Notes under the pieces: model-generated
Told to the model about the DNA's origin: nothing
Database searches by the model: none
The model's input: only the letters and a program-made list of their open reading frames with translations
Assembly: GCA_937965795.1 (NCBI GenBank)
Contig: CALCMD010000120.1
Span: 1 to 14,586 of the forward strand
Length of the DNA stretch: 14,586 nt
Direction of reading: 5' to 3'
From: an uncultured Lachnospiraceae bacterium
Lineage (GTDB): Bacteria; Bacillota; Clostridia; Lachnospirales; Lachnospiraceae
Part shown: in pieces, positions 1-6,330 of the stretch
Layout of the letters: each line of letters starts with the position of its first letter
Position numbering within the stretch: the stretch's first letter is position 1
Program-made: the position numbers and the translations under genes

Positions 1-130
1 TCGTTAGCTCGCCGGAGCGTTGTCCCCGTCCGTGTGGGATATATAGCAGGTGTTCTGACGTCCGGCGTAAGCAAGAGAACTATCGACTTCGTAACCTATC
101 GGGGGAAGCGAACCGCCCGCCAAACCAGAA
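1..130. other. GC-rich self-complementary segment of unknown identity, cut by window edge
   Basis: This stretch is clearly richer in G+C than the AT-rich DNA that follows it. Bases 7-16 pair with 61-72 (CGCCGGA with TCCGGCG, then GCT with AGC across a two-base bulge), and 18-21 continue the helix with 57-60. A small inner hairpin is possible (23-26 with 36-39), and 88-91 can pair with 109-112. Such density of pairing suggests the 3' part of a structured RNA. Two different plus-strand frames are open across it (to the stops at 156 and 227), which is more typical of RNA-derived sequence than of a real gene. I looked for landmarks of RNase P RNA, tmRNA, SRP RNA and common riboswitches and could not find them, so the identity stays open. 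The tail of a coding sequence remains an alternative. Confidence 0.3.
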
Positions 131-188
131 TTTTCTCACCTGTGTTGGGAGTGTAATTATTTTTTTTATTATTTTTATAAAGACCCCC

Positions 189-217
189 TTGTTTTTTTGG
201 AAAAAGTGTACTATGAT
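189..217 (+). promoter_or_regulatory. Predicted sigma-A promoter of mraZ
   Basis: A -35 hexamer TTGTTT (189-194) and a -10 hexamer TATGAT (212-217) are separated by exactly 17 bp, in an AT-rich stretch. The transcription start would fall near 224, directly in front of the repeat array at 226-265 and about 65 bases before the mraZ start codon. This is the only good promoter in the 5' region and probably drives mraZ-rsmH-ftsL-PBP. Confidence 0.65.
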
Positions 218-225
218 AGTCACAT

Positions 226-265
226 AAGTGGTGAAAAGTGGTGGAAGGTGGAACCAAATGGGGGA
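226..265 (+). promoter_or_regulatory. Predicted MraZ operator: four direct repeats with 10-bp period
   Basis: Four 10-bp units follow each other without gaps: AAGTGGTGAA at 226, AAGTGGTGGA at 236, AGGTGGAACC at 246 and AAATGGGGGA at 256. Each contains a TGG core, at 229, 239, 249 and 259, so the cores are one helical turn apart. E. coli MraZ is known to bind TGGGN repeats with 5-bp spacers upstream of its own gene, which is the same spacing. The array starts right after the predicted transcription start, so MraZ binding would be expected to block initiation or promoter escape. The binding itself is inferred. Confidence 0.7.
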
Positions 266-290
266 ATCTTCCCAAAGCAGGTGAGTCGTT

Positions 291-722
291 ATGTTTATGG
301 GTGAGTACAATCATAGCATTGATACAAAAGGCCGGCTGATCATCCCTTCAAAGTTCCGCGAGGAACTGGGCGACGAGTTTGTGGTTACGAAAGGGTTGGA
401 CGGCTGCTTATTTGTGTTCCCAAATAGCGAATGGCAGGCTTTTGAAGAAAAACTGAAAAAATTACCACTTACAAATAAAAGCGCAAGACAATTCGCGCGT
501 TTCTTTGTGGCAGGCGCAACACCGTGCGAGCTGGACAAGCAGGGGAGAATTCTCTTACCGCAGACGCTTAGAGAATTTGCGGGTCTGGAAAAAGACGTAG
601 TGCTTACCGGCATGTTAAATCGAGTCGAGATCTGGAGCAAAGCCCAGTGGCTTGCAAACAACTCCTACGACGACATGGACGATATTGCAGAGCAGATGAC
701 GGATTTAGGTTTAAGCATATAG
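291..722 (+). CDS. mraZ: MraZ, dcw cluster transcriptional regulator
   Basis: DNA-binding protein of 143 residues, the usual MraZ length. It contains two SpoVT-AbrB folds: the first at about residues 5-47 with the DxxxR motif D11-R15 (DTKGRLIIPSKFR), the second at about 76-120 with D82-R86 (DKQGRILLPQTLRE). Family members form ring-shaped oligomers that bind repeated boxes upstream of their own gene, and such a box is present at 226-265. The start ATG at 291 is preceded by AGGTGAG (279-285) at good spacing. An in-frame ATG at 297 is possible, but MFMGEYNH is the usual beginning in Clostridia. It is the first gene of the cluster, and rsmH begins 15 bases downstream. Its likely role is to repress or tune its own operon. 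Identification is very secure; the regulatory effect is inferred. Confidence 0.97.
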   Translation: MFMGEYNHSIDTKGRLIIPSKFREELGDEFVVTKGLDGCLFVFPNSEWQAFEEKLKKLPLTNKSARQFARFFVAGATPCELDKQGRILLPQTLREFAGLEKDVVLTGMLNRVEIWSKAQWLANNSYDDMDDIAEQMTDLGLSI

Positions 723-737
723 CCTGGGGAGGACAAT

Positions 738-1691
738 ATGGAATTCAAACACAAATCTGTCCTATTGGACGAAACGATAGAAGCACTGAATATCCGGCCG
801 GATGGAATCTACGTGGATGGAACTTTAGGCGGTGGCGGACATTCGTATGAAATATGCAGACGGTTGTCTGATAAAGGGCGTCTGATTGGAATCGATCAGG
901 ATGCGGCGGCGATCAAAGCAGCCGGAGAGCGCTTAGGGGAGTTTAAGGATAAAGTAACGGTCATACGCAGCAATTACTGCGATATGAAAAAAGAATTGGC
1001 AGCTATAAACATCACAGCAGTAGATGGAATCGTTTTGGATCTGGGAGTATCCTCCTACCAACTGGATACGGCAGACCGCGGCTTTACTTACAGGGAGGAC
1101 GCTCCGCTTGATATGCGGATGGATCAGCGTCAGGAGACGACGGCAAGAGATATTGTGAACAGGTACAGTGAGACGGAACTGTATCATGTGATTCGTGACT
1201 ACGGAGAGGAAAAGTTCGCAAAAAATATTGCAAAACATATTGTAAGTGCAAGGCAGACAAAGGATATTGAAACAACTGGGGAGTTAATTCAAATTATAAA
1301 AGCGGCAATACCGATGAAAGTCCGGGCGGTAGGCGGACACCCGGCCAAAAAGACGTTCCAGGCTATACGAATTGAACTGAACAGGGAGCTTGAGGTACTT
1401 CAAAATTCTCTGGACGATATGATAGATATGCTGAATGATGGAGGGCGCATTGCTGTAATCACGTTTCATTCCCTGGAGGATCGAATCGTAAAAAATATTT
1501 TTCGGAAAAATGAGAATCCATGCACATGCCCGAAAGATTTTCCGGTATGTGTCTGTGGAAAAGTGCCGAAGGGCAGGGTGATTACAAGAAAGCCTATTGT
1601 GCCAGGGGAGACAGAGCTGGAGGAAAATAAAAGAGCAAAAAGTTCGAAGCTGCGTGTTTTTGAACGTGCGCTTCCAGATAGAAACAGATGA
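738..1691 (+). CDS. rsmH: RsmH (MraW), 16S rRNA (cytosine(1402)-N(4))-methyltransferase
   Basis: S-adenosylmethionine-dependent methyltransferase that adds the N4 methyl group to C1402 of 16S rRNA in the decoding region of the 30S subunit. The protein has 317 residues, normal for the family. The SAM-binding glycine loop is at 27-35 (DGTLGGGGH), followed by the acidic GIDQD at 51-55. Family motifs are DLGVSSYQLD (101-110), HPAKKTFQAIRIELN (201-215) and ITFHSLEDRIVK (241-252). A cysteine cluster CTC...CVC lies at 262-273, a common feature of Firmicute RsmH. The start ATG is preceded by GGGGAGG at 726-732. It sits in its conserved place after mraZ. The spacer to ftsL is 66 bases and shows no promoter or terminator, so it is probably co-transcribed. 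Confidence 0.97.
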   Translation: MEFKHKSVLLDETIEALNIRPDGIYVDGTLGGGGHSYEICRRLSDKGRLIGIDQDAAAIKAAGERLGEFKDKVTVIRSNYCDMKKELAAINITAVDGIVLDLGVSSYQLDTADRGFTYREDAPLDMRMDQRQETTARDIVNRYSETELYHVIRDYGEEKFAKNIAKHIVSARQTKDIETTGELIQIIKAAIPMKVRAVGGHPAKKTFQAIRIELNRELEVLQNSLDDMIDMLNDGGRIAVITFHSLEDRIVKNIFRKNENPCTCPKDFPVCVCGKVPKGRVITRKPIVPGETELEENKRAKSSKLRVFERALPDRNR

Positions 1692-1757
1692 AACGGCCCA
1701 TAGGACGGGGCTGCGATCGGGAAAACGGAGAGATGACGAGCAGAAGGGGGGACAGAA

Positions 1758-2255
1758 ATGGGAAGAACAGCAGGCTACAGCAAGAAAAATTACAATTACA
1801 GAATGGATCCATACATTGAAGGAAATGTTGTCCGGAAACCTGAACGGTCAAATGCCGTTCCACAGAGGAAACGGACAGAAGAAGTAACGCCTTCTGTCAG
1901 CAGAAATGCACGCAGGAACAGGGAAAAAGCGCTCCGGATTAATCTGGGATATGTAGTTTTTCTCATGGCGGCAGCAGTCGTAACTGTATTTGCATGCGTA
2001 AGGTTTTTGCAGCTTCAGGCTGAGAGCACGGCATATCGAAAGACTGTCGCTTCTCTGGAGAGCCAGTTATCTGCGCTGAAAATGGAAAATGACGCGGCGT
2101 ATGATGATGCGGTATCCTCCGTGGATCTTGGAAGAGTAAAAGAGATCGCGATTAATGATCTTGGTATGATATATGCAAATGAAGGCCGGATTATTACCTA
2201 TGATAGCCAGAGCAGTGATTATGTGAGACAATATGAGGATGTACCCACAGAGTAG
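1758..2255 (+). CDS. ftsL: FtsL-like cell division protein (septum formation initiator type)
   Basis: A 165-residue bitopic membrane protein. A basic, probably disordered cytoplasmic part of about 60 residues (rich in Arg, Lys, Asn) precedes one transmembrane segment at about 61-84, and then an extracytoplasmic coiled coil at about 86-115. The rest (to 165) is acidic and contains the motif LGRVKEIAINDLGMIYA (124-140), which resembles the conserved end of the FtsL/DivIC heptad region. In the divisome FtsL pairs with DivIC/FtsB and DivIB/FtsQ and activates the FtsW-PBP synthase. The sequence diverges strongly in this family, so the call relies on topology and position between rsmH and a class B PBP. 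The start ATG has a strong site AAGGGGGG at 1744-1751. The cytoplasmic part is longer than in E. coli FtsL, as is common in Clostridia. Confidence 0.85.
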   Translation: MGRTAGYSKKNYNYRMDPYIEGNVVRKPERSNAVPQRKRTEEVTPSVSRNARRNREKALRINLGYVVFLMAAAVVTVFACVRFLQLQAESTAYRKTVASLESQLSALKMENDAAYDDAVSSVDLGRVKEIAINDLGMIYANEGRIITYDSQSSDYVRQYEDVPTE

Positions 2256-2267
2256 CAGGTGAGAAGA

Positions 2268-4421
2268 GTGGCAAAAAGAAAAAAAAGAAGAGAGCGGAAA
2301 TTTACAAGAAAAATGCAGATAAAGCTGATGGTTTTGTTTGCATTTATTTTATTCATACTGGTAGGACTGAATCTCCGGATTGCCTATATCACGGCAAAGA
2401 GCGGCGATAAATATGCGAAGCAGGTGCTGTCGCAGCAGAGATATGACAGCAGGACGATTCCGTACCGCAGAGGAGAAATTCTGGATACCAATGGAAATGT
2501 ACTGGCAAAGAGCGAAAAAGTTTATAATGTGGTTCTGGACTGCTATGCGGTCAACGGGAATGCGGACTATGTAGAGCCGACGGTCAGCGCGCTGGTCAAT
2601 ATTCTTGGACTGGAAGAAGCAGATATACGAAAGAGGCTGACAGAGGAGGAGACGAGCCAGAGCCAGTATCAGGTTTTAAAAAAGGAAATCACATCGGAAG
2701 AGAAGAGGAAATTTGAAGAATATGCTTCTCCATCCGATAAATCGCAGTTATCGAAGGCGGCGTTGGAGGAGAGAAGAAAGATTCAGGGCGTATGGTTTGA
2801 GGAATATTATATCCGTAAATATCCGTTTCGTACAATGGCGAGCAATGTATTGGGATTTTCGAATATGGAGAATAAAGGCGCATGCGGACTGGAGGCATAC
2901 TATTCCGATGTACTGAATGGTGTAAACGGGAGAGAGTATGGGTATCTGAACGAGGATTCCGAGCTTCAGCGAACCGTGATCGAGCCCGAGCATGGTAAGA
3001 CTCTCGTAAGCACTTTGGATGTCAATATCCAGGAAATCGTGGAAAAATATATTCGGGAATTTGATGAAGAATATGCTTCGGAGCCCAGTGATGAACGGAA
3101 GGGGAAAGGAAGCAAAAACACGGCGGTTATCGTAGGAAATCCGAACACGGGAGAGATTTATGCGATGGCTACCAATCACTCTTTTGACCTGAATAATCCG
3201 CAGGATACGACCGGATGGTATACCGAAGAAGAGATGGAGGCAAAGACGGAAGAGGAACGGTCGGAGGCTTTGAATGAAATTTGGAGGAATTTCTGCGTGA
3301 CGGAGTCCTTTGAGCCGGGTTCCACTTTTAAACCGGTCACTGTGTCCTCGGCGCTGGAAACGGGAGCTCTGCGAGGGGATGAGACGTTTGAATGTGATGG
3401 AGGAGAGTTTGTCACGGATACGCAGATTAACTGTGATAATATTTATGGACATGGGACGGAGACGATCATCGACGCCATTAAAAATTCCTGCAATGACGCA
3501 CTGATGCAGATTGGGTTCAAATTGAAAATTGATGATTTCTGCAAATACCAGCGTCTTTTTAATTTTGGAAAGGTTACCGGTATCGACCTGCCGAACGAAA
3601 GCTCCGGGATACTTTATGACAGAGACGCAATGCACGAGGTAGAGCTGGCTACGAACAGCTTTGGACAGGGATTTACCTGTACCATGATACAGATATATGC
3701 AGCATTTTCTACTGTTATTAATGGCGGTTACTATTATCAGCCGCATATGGTTCGTCAGATTCTGGATTCGGACGGAGGAGTAGAGAAAAGTATCGATCCG
3801 CTCTTGCTGTCGCAGCCGATTTCGGCGCGAAGCTCTTCCATTCTCCGGGATGCGCTGGAAGCGGGAGTCAGGGAAGGAACCGGGCAGAAGGCGAAAGTGC
3901 CGGGCTATCGTATGGGTGGAAAAACGGGAACGGCAGAGAAGATCAATCCCGAAACAGGGCAGCGGTGGAAAGGCAGGTATCTGGTATCCTTTATCGGATG
4001 TGTTCCGATTGATGATCCACAGGTTGTGATTTATGTAGTAATAGACGAGCCAAATGTGCTGGATCAGTCAACAGGAGGCTATGCGCAGATTGTCGCGCGG
4101 AAAATTCTTCAGGAGATTTTGCCGTATCTGAATCTTTATCCAACAGAGGAAGTGACGGATGAGGAATTGAACAATATTGGAATCACGCGCGAACAGGCGG
4201 AAATTGGGCGCCAGATTGACAGTGGAGAACCGGAAACAGATGAAAATGGAAATATCGTTGAGCCGGAATCGGAGACGGATGAAAATGGAAATGTCATTCC
4301 GGGGGAAAACGGCGTGGCGGAGAATCCAAACATGGCGGCGCCGCCTCAGGAAAACGGAAAAAATTCGGAGAGCACCGGAATAGATGCCGGCATTACAAAC
4401 GAAGAGCTGGGACTGGAATAA
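2268..4421 (+). CDS. Class B penicillin-binding protein, first copy (FtsI/PbpB position)
   Basis: Septal peptidoglycan transpeptidase, likely partner of FtsW. Start choice: GTG at 2268 has AGGTGAG (2257-2263) at good spacing; the upstream in-frame GTG at 2259 overlaps that site and is less likely. The product has 717 residues. A basic N-terminus is followed by a transmembrane helix at about 18-40, then the PBP dimerisation/pedestal domain with RGEILDTNGN (68-77). The transpeptidase domain covers about 245-620: catalytic S352-T-F-K355, SCN at 407-409 and KTGTA at 552-556. All three active-site motifs are intact. There are no PASTA domains. Instead the last 90 residues or so (from about 627) are acidic, rich in Glu/Asn/Gly, with ETDENGNI and ETDENGNV repeated. 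Position matches PbpB of Bacillus. Whether it is the vegetative or the sporulation enzyme cannot be settled from sequence. Confidence 0.93.
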   Translation: MAKRKKRRERKFTRKMQIKLMVLFAFILFILVGLNLRIAYITAKSGDKYAKQVLSQQRYDSRTIPYRRGEILDTNGNVLAKSEKVYNVVLDCYAVNGNADYVEPTVSALVNILGLEEADIRKRLTEEETSQSQYQVLKKEITSEEKRKFEEYASPSDKSQLSKAALEERRKIQGVWFEEYYIRKYPFRTMASNVLGFSNMENKGACGLEAYYSDVLNGVNGREYGYLNEDSELQRTVIEPEHGKTLVSTLDVNIQEIVEKYIREFDEEYASEPSDERKGKGSKNTAVIVGNPNTGEIYAMATNHSFDLNNPQDTTGWYTEEEMEAKTEEERSEALNEIWRNFCVTESFEPGSTFKPVTVSSALETGALRGDETFECDGGEFVTDTQINCDNIYGHGTETIIDAIKNSCNDALMQIGFKLKIDDFCKYQRLFNFGKVTGIDLPNESSGILYDRDAMHEVELATNSFGQGFTCTMIQIYAAFSTVINGGYYYQPHMVRQILDSDGGVEKSIDPLLLSQPISARSSSILRDALEAGVREGTGQKAKVPGYRMGGKTGTAEKINPETGQRWKGRYLVSFIGCVPIDDPQVVIYVVIDEPNVLDQSTGGYAQIVARKILQEILPYLNLYPTEEVTDEELNNIGITREQAEIGRQIDSGEPETDENGNIVEPESETDENGNVIPGENGVAENPNMAAPPQENGKNSESTGIDAGITNEELGLE

Positions 4422-4430
4422 GATGGGAAT

Positions 4431-4484
4431 AACCTCATAAAAGCAAAGATATACTTAATTAAGAAAGCTTTTATGAGGTTTTTT
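4431..4484 (+). terminator. Terminator- or attenuator-like hairpin overlapping the next gene's ribosome binding site
   Basis: AACCTCATAAAAGC (4431-4444) and GCTTTTATGAGGTT (4467-4480) are a perfect 14-bp inverted repeat around a 22-base AT-rich loop. The 3' arm runs into six T (4479-4484) that end exactly at the ATG of the next gene (4485). The layout is that of an intrinsic terminator located 9 bases after the stop of the first PBP. The only plausible ribosome binding site of the second PBP, TGAGG at 4474-4478, lies inside the 3' arm and would be hidden in the folded RNA. It may therefore act as a partial terminator, a translational block, or both. The loop contains TATACT (4450-4455). Confidence 0.7.
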
Positions 4485-6236
4485 ATGCAGAAAATTAAGA
4501 CATTTCACAAAAAGAAAATTCTGGTGGTTTTTATGATCTGCTTTCTGGTTCTGGCCTTTTTGATTGGGCGTCTGGGATTTCTCATGCTTACCCAGTCAGA
4601 ATACTACAGCAAAAAGGCAGAGCAGCTTCATGAGAGAGAGCGGGACATCAAGGCCGCGAGGGGGAAAATCATTGATGCCTGTGGAAATATTCTGGCGGCG
4701 AATAAGACGGTGTGTACGATTTCCGTCATACACAGTCAGATCAGGGAACCGGAAAAGGTCATACAGATGCTGGTAAAAGAGCTGGGGCTGTCCGAGGAGG
4801 AGGTGCGTAAGCGCGTGGAAAAAGTCAGCTCGATCGAGCGGGTAAAGACGAATGTAGAAAAGGAGGTGGGAGACAGGATTCGGGAGTATGAGCTGGCGGG
4901 GGTAAAAGTGGACGAGGATTTTAAACGGTACTATCCTTATGATTCTTTGGCTTCAAAGGTACTTGGATTTACGGGAAGTGATAATCAGGGGATTGTTGGT
5001 CTTGAGGTAAAGTATGAAGATATTTTACAGGGTACGCCAGGAAAAATCCTGACGCTGACAGACGCCAGGGGCGTGGAGCTGCCGGATGCCGGAGAGAGCA
5101 GGCAGGAGCCGGTGAATGGAAGAAATCTGCATATCAGTCTGGACGCCAATATTCAGAAATATGTGGAGCAGGAGGCGTATAAAGTTATGGAACAAAAGCA
5201 GGCCGATTCCGTCTCCATTATCCTGATGCGGCCGTATAATGGAGAAATTCTGGCGATGGTAAATGTGCCGGAGTTTAACTTAAACGACCCTTTTACGCTG
5301 CAAGTGGACACGGCGGGGATGAGCGCTGAGGAAAAACAGGACGCTTTGAATCAGATGTGGAGGAACGGGTGTATCAATGACACCTATGAACCGGGTTCTA
5401 CTTTTAAAATCATTACGGCGGCAGCTGGGCTTGAGGAGGGCGTGGTGTCATTAAATGACACTTTCAGTTGTCCGGGGTTTAAGATTGTGGAGGACAGGCG
5501 CATCCGCTGTCACAAGGTGTCCGGTCACGGAGCTGAGAATTTTGTACAGGGAACCATGAACTCGTGCAATCCGGTATTTATTGAGGTGGGACTGCGGCTT
5601 GGCATTGATAATTATTACCGCTATTTTGAACAATTCGGCCTGAAGGGAAAAACCGGCGTAGATCTTCCGGGAGAAGCCGCGACGATCATGCACAAAAAAG
5701 AAAATATGGGACAGGTGGAACTGGCTACGGTATCATTCGGACAGTCCTTTCAGATTACTCCGATGCAGCTTATTACCACGGCGAGTTCGATCATTAACGG
5801 GGGACGGAGAATTACGCCGCATTTTGGGGTAGAGGTAAGAGACGATGACGGAACCCTTTATGAAAAGCTGTCTTATCCATTGGGAGACCGGATTGTATCG
5901 GAGAAAACGTCGGAAACCATGCGCTATATTCTGGAGAAGGTAGTAGACGGCGGCTCAGGAAAAAATGCCTATATTGCAGGATACCATATCGGAGGAAAGA
6001 CAGCGACTTCGGAAACTCTGCCCCGAAGTGCAAACAAATATATTTCTTCCTTTCTCGGTTTTGCGCCGGCTTCCGATCCCCAGGTAATCGGTCTGTGCGT
6101 GATCAACAATCCGCAGGGGGTTTATTATGGCGGAACCATCGCCGCGCCGGTAATGAAAGAGATTTATGAAAATATTCTGCCTTATCTTGGCGTGGAGAAT
6201 GACGCGCCGGAAACGGAGACGGAGATGGCAGAATGA
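4485..6236 (+). CDS. Class B penicillin-binding protein, second copy (SpoVD position), KTA variant
   Basis: Second peptidoglycan transpeptidase, a tandem paralogue of the preceding gene. Start ATG 4485 is chosen because TGAGG (4474-4478) fits it; an in-frame ATG at 4473 lies within the hairpin stem and has only a weak site. The product has 583 residues. A transmembrane helix at about 11-36 precedes the dimerisation domain with RGKIIDACGN (59-68) and the transpeptidase domain: S305-T-F-K308, SCN at 360-362, and GGKTATSE at 503-510. The third motif is KTA where most PBPs have KTG. No PASTA domain is present, and the acidic end is short. It shares wording with the first copy around the active site (MWRN..., EPGSTFK, ELAT.SFGQ), showing common ancestry. 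In Bacillus the gene at this position, spoVD, makes spore cortex; that role is only suggested by position here. Confidence 0.93.
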   Translation: MQKIKTFHKKKILVVFMICFLVLAFLIGRLGFLMLTQSEYYSKKAEQLHERERDIKAARGKIIDACGNILAANKTVCTISVIHSQIREPEKVIQMLVKELGLSEEEVRKRVEKVSSIERVKTNVEKEVGDRIREYELAGVKVDEDFKRYYPYDSLASKVLGFTGSDNQGIVGLEVKYEDILQGTPGKILTLTDARGVELPDAGESRQEPVNGRNLHISLDANIQKYVEQEAYKVMEQKQADSVSIILMRPYNGEILAMVNVPEFNLNDPFTLQVDTAGMSAEEKQDALNQMWRNGCINDTYEPGSTFKIITAAAGLEEGVVSLNDTFSCPGFKIVEDRRIRCHKVSGHGAENFVQGTMNSCNPVFIEVGLRLGIDNYYRYFEQFGLKGKTGVDLPGEAATIMHKKENMGQVELATVSFGQSFQITPMQLITTASSIINGGRRITPHFGVEVRDDDGTLYEKLSYPLGDRIVSEKTSETMRYILEKVVDGGSGKNAYIAGYHIGGKTATSETLPRSANKYISSFLGFAPASDPQVIGLCVINNPQGVYYGGTIAAPVMKEIYENILPYLGVENDAPETETEMAE

Positions 6237-6244
6237 ATTTATAG

Positions 6245-6273
6245 TTGATTAATAGAAAGAAAAGAATTATACT
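6245..6273 (+). promoter_or_regulatory. Predicted sigma-A promoter upstream of mraY
   Basis: TTGATT (6245-6250) and TATACT (6268-6273) are separated by 17 bp within the 94-base gap between the second PBP and mraY. The transcription start would fall near 6280. Just downstream, TGTGC (6283-6287) and GCACA (6299-6303) can form a small hairpin with a purine-only loop. This promoter would let mraY-murD-ftsW-murA-ftsQ be expressed independently of the hairpin at 4431-4484. Confidence 0.65.
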
Positions 6274-6330
6274 AATACCAAATGTGCAGGAAAGAGGAGC
6301 ACACTTAAATAAAAGGTGAAGAGGTGTGAA

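Noticed and set aside
1..130. RNase P RNA, tmRNA or SRP RNA
   Set aside because: I could not find the conserved blocks of these RNAs (for example the P4 sequence of RNase P RNA, the CCA-type 3' end of tmRNA, or the GGAAGCAGC loop of SRP RNA).
1..156. Open frame 1 as the C-terminus of an upstream protein
   Set aside because: The 51 codons give a basic peptide without known motif, a second frame is equally open, and the DNA is heavily self-complementary. Kept only as an alternative in the feature note.
262..273. GGGA/TCCC hairpin in the mraZ leader
   Set aside because: Stem of only four base pairs; the overlapping 10-bp repeat pattern explains the region better.
1597..1887. Plus-strand open frame bridging rsmH and ftsL
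   Set aside because: It overlaps the ends of two solid genes in another frame and has no ribosome binding site; the FtsL frame explains the region.
2748..3746. Long minus-strand open frame (332 codons) opposite the first PBP
   Set aside because: It lies entirely within a gene with clear catalytic motifs, has no ribosome binding site or recognisable domain, and its composition is that expected from an antisense frame.
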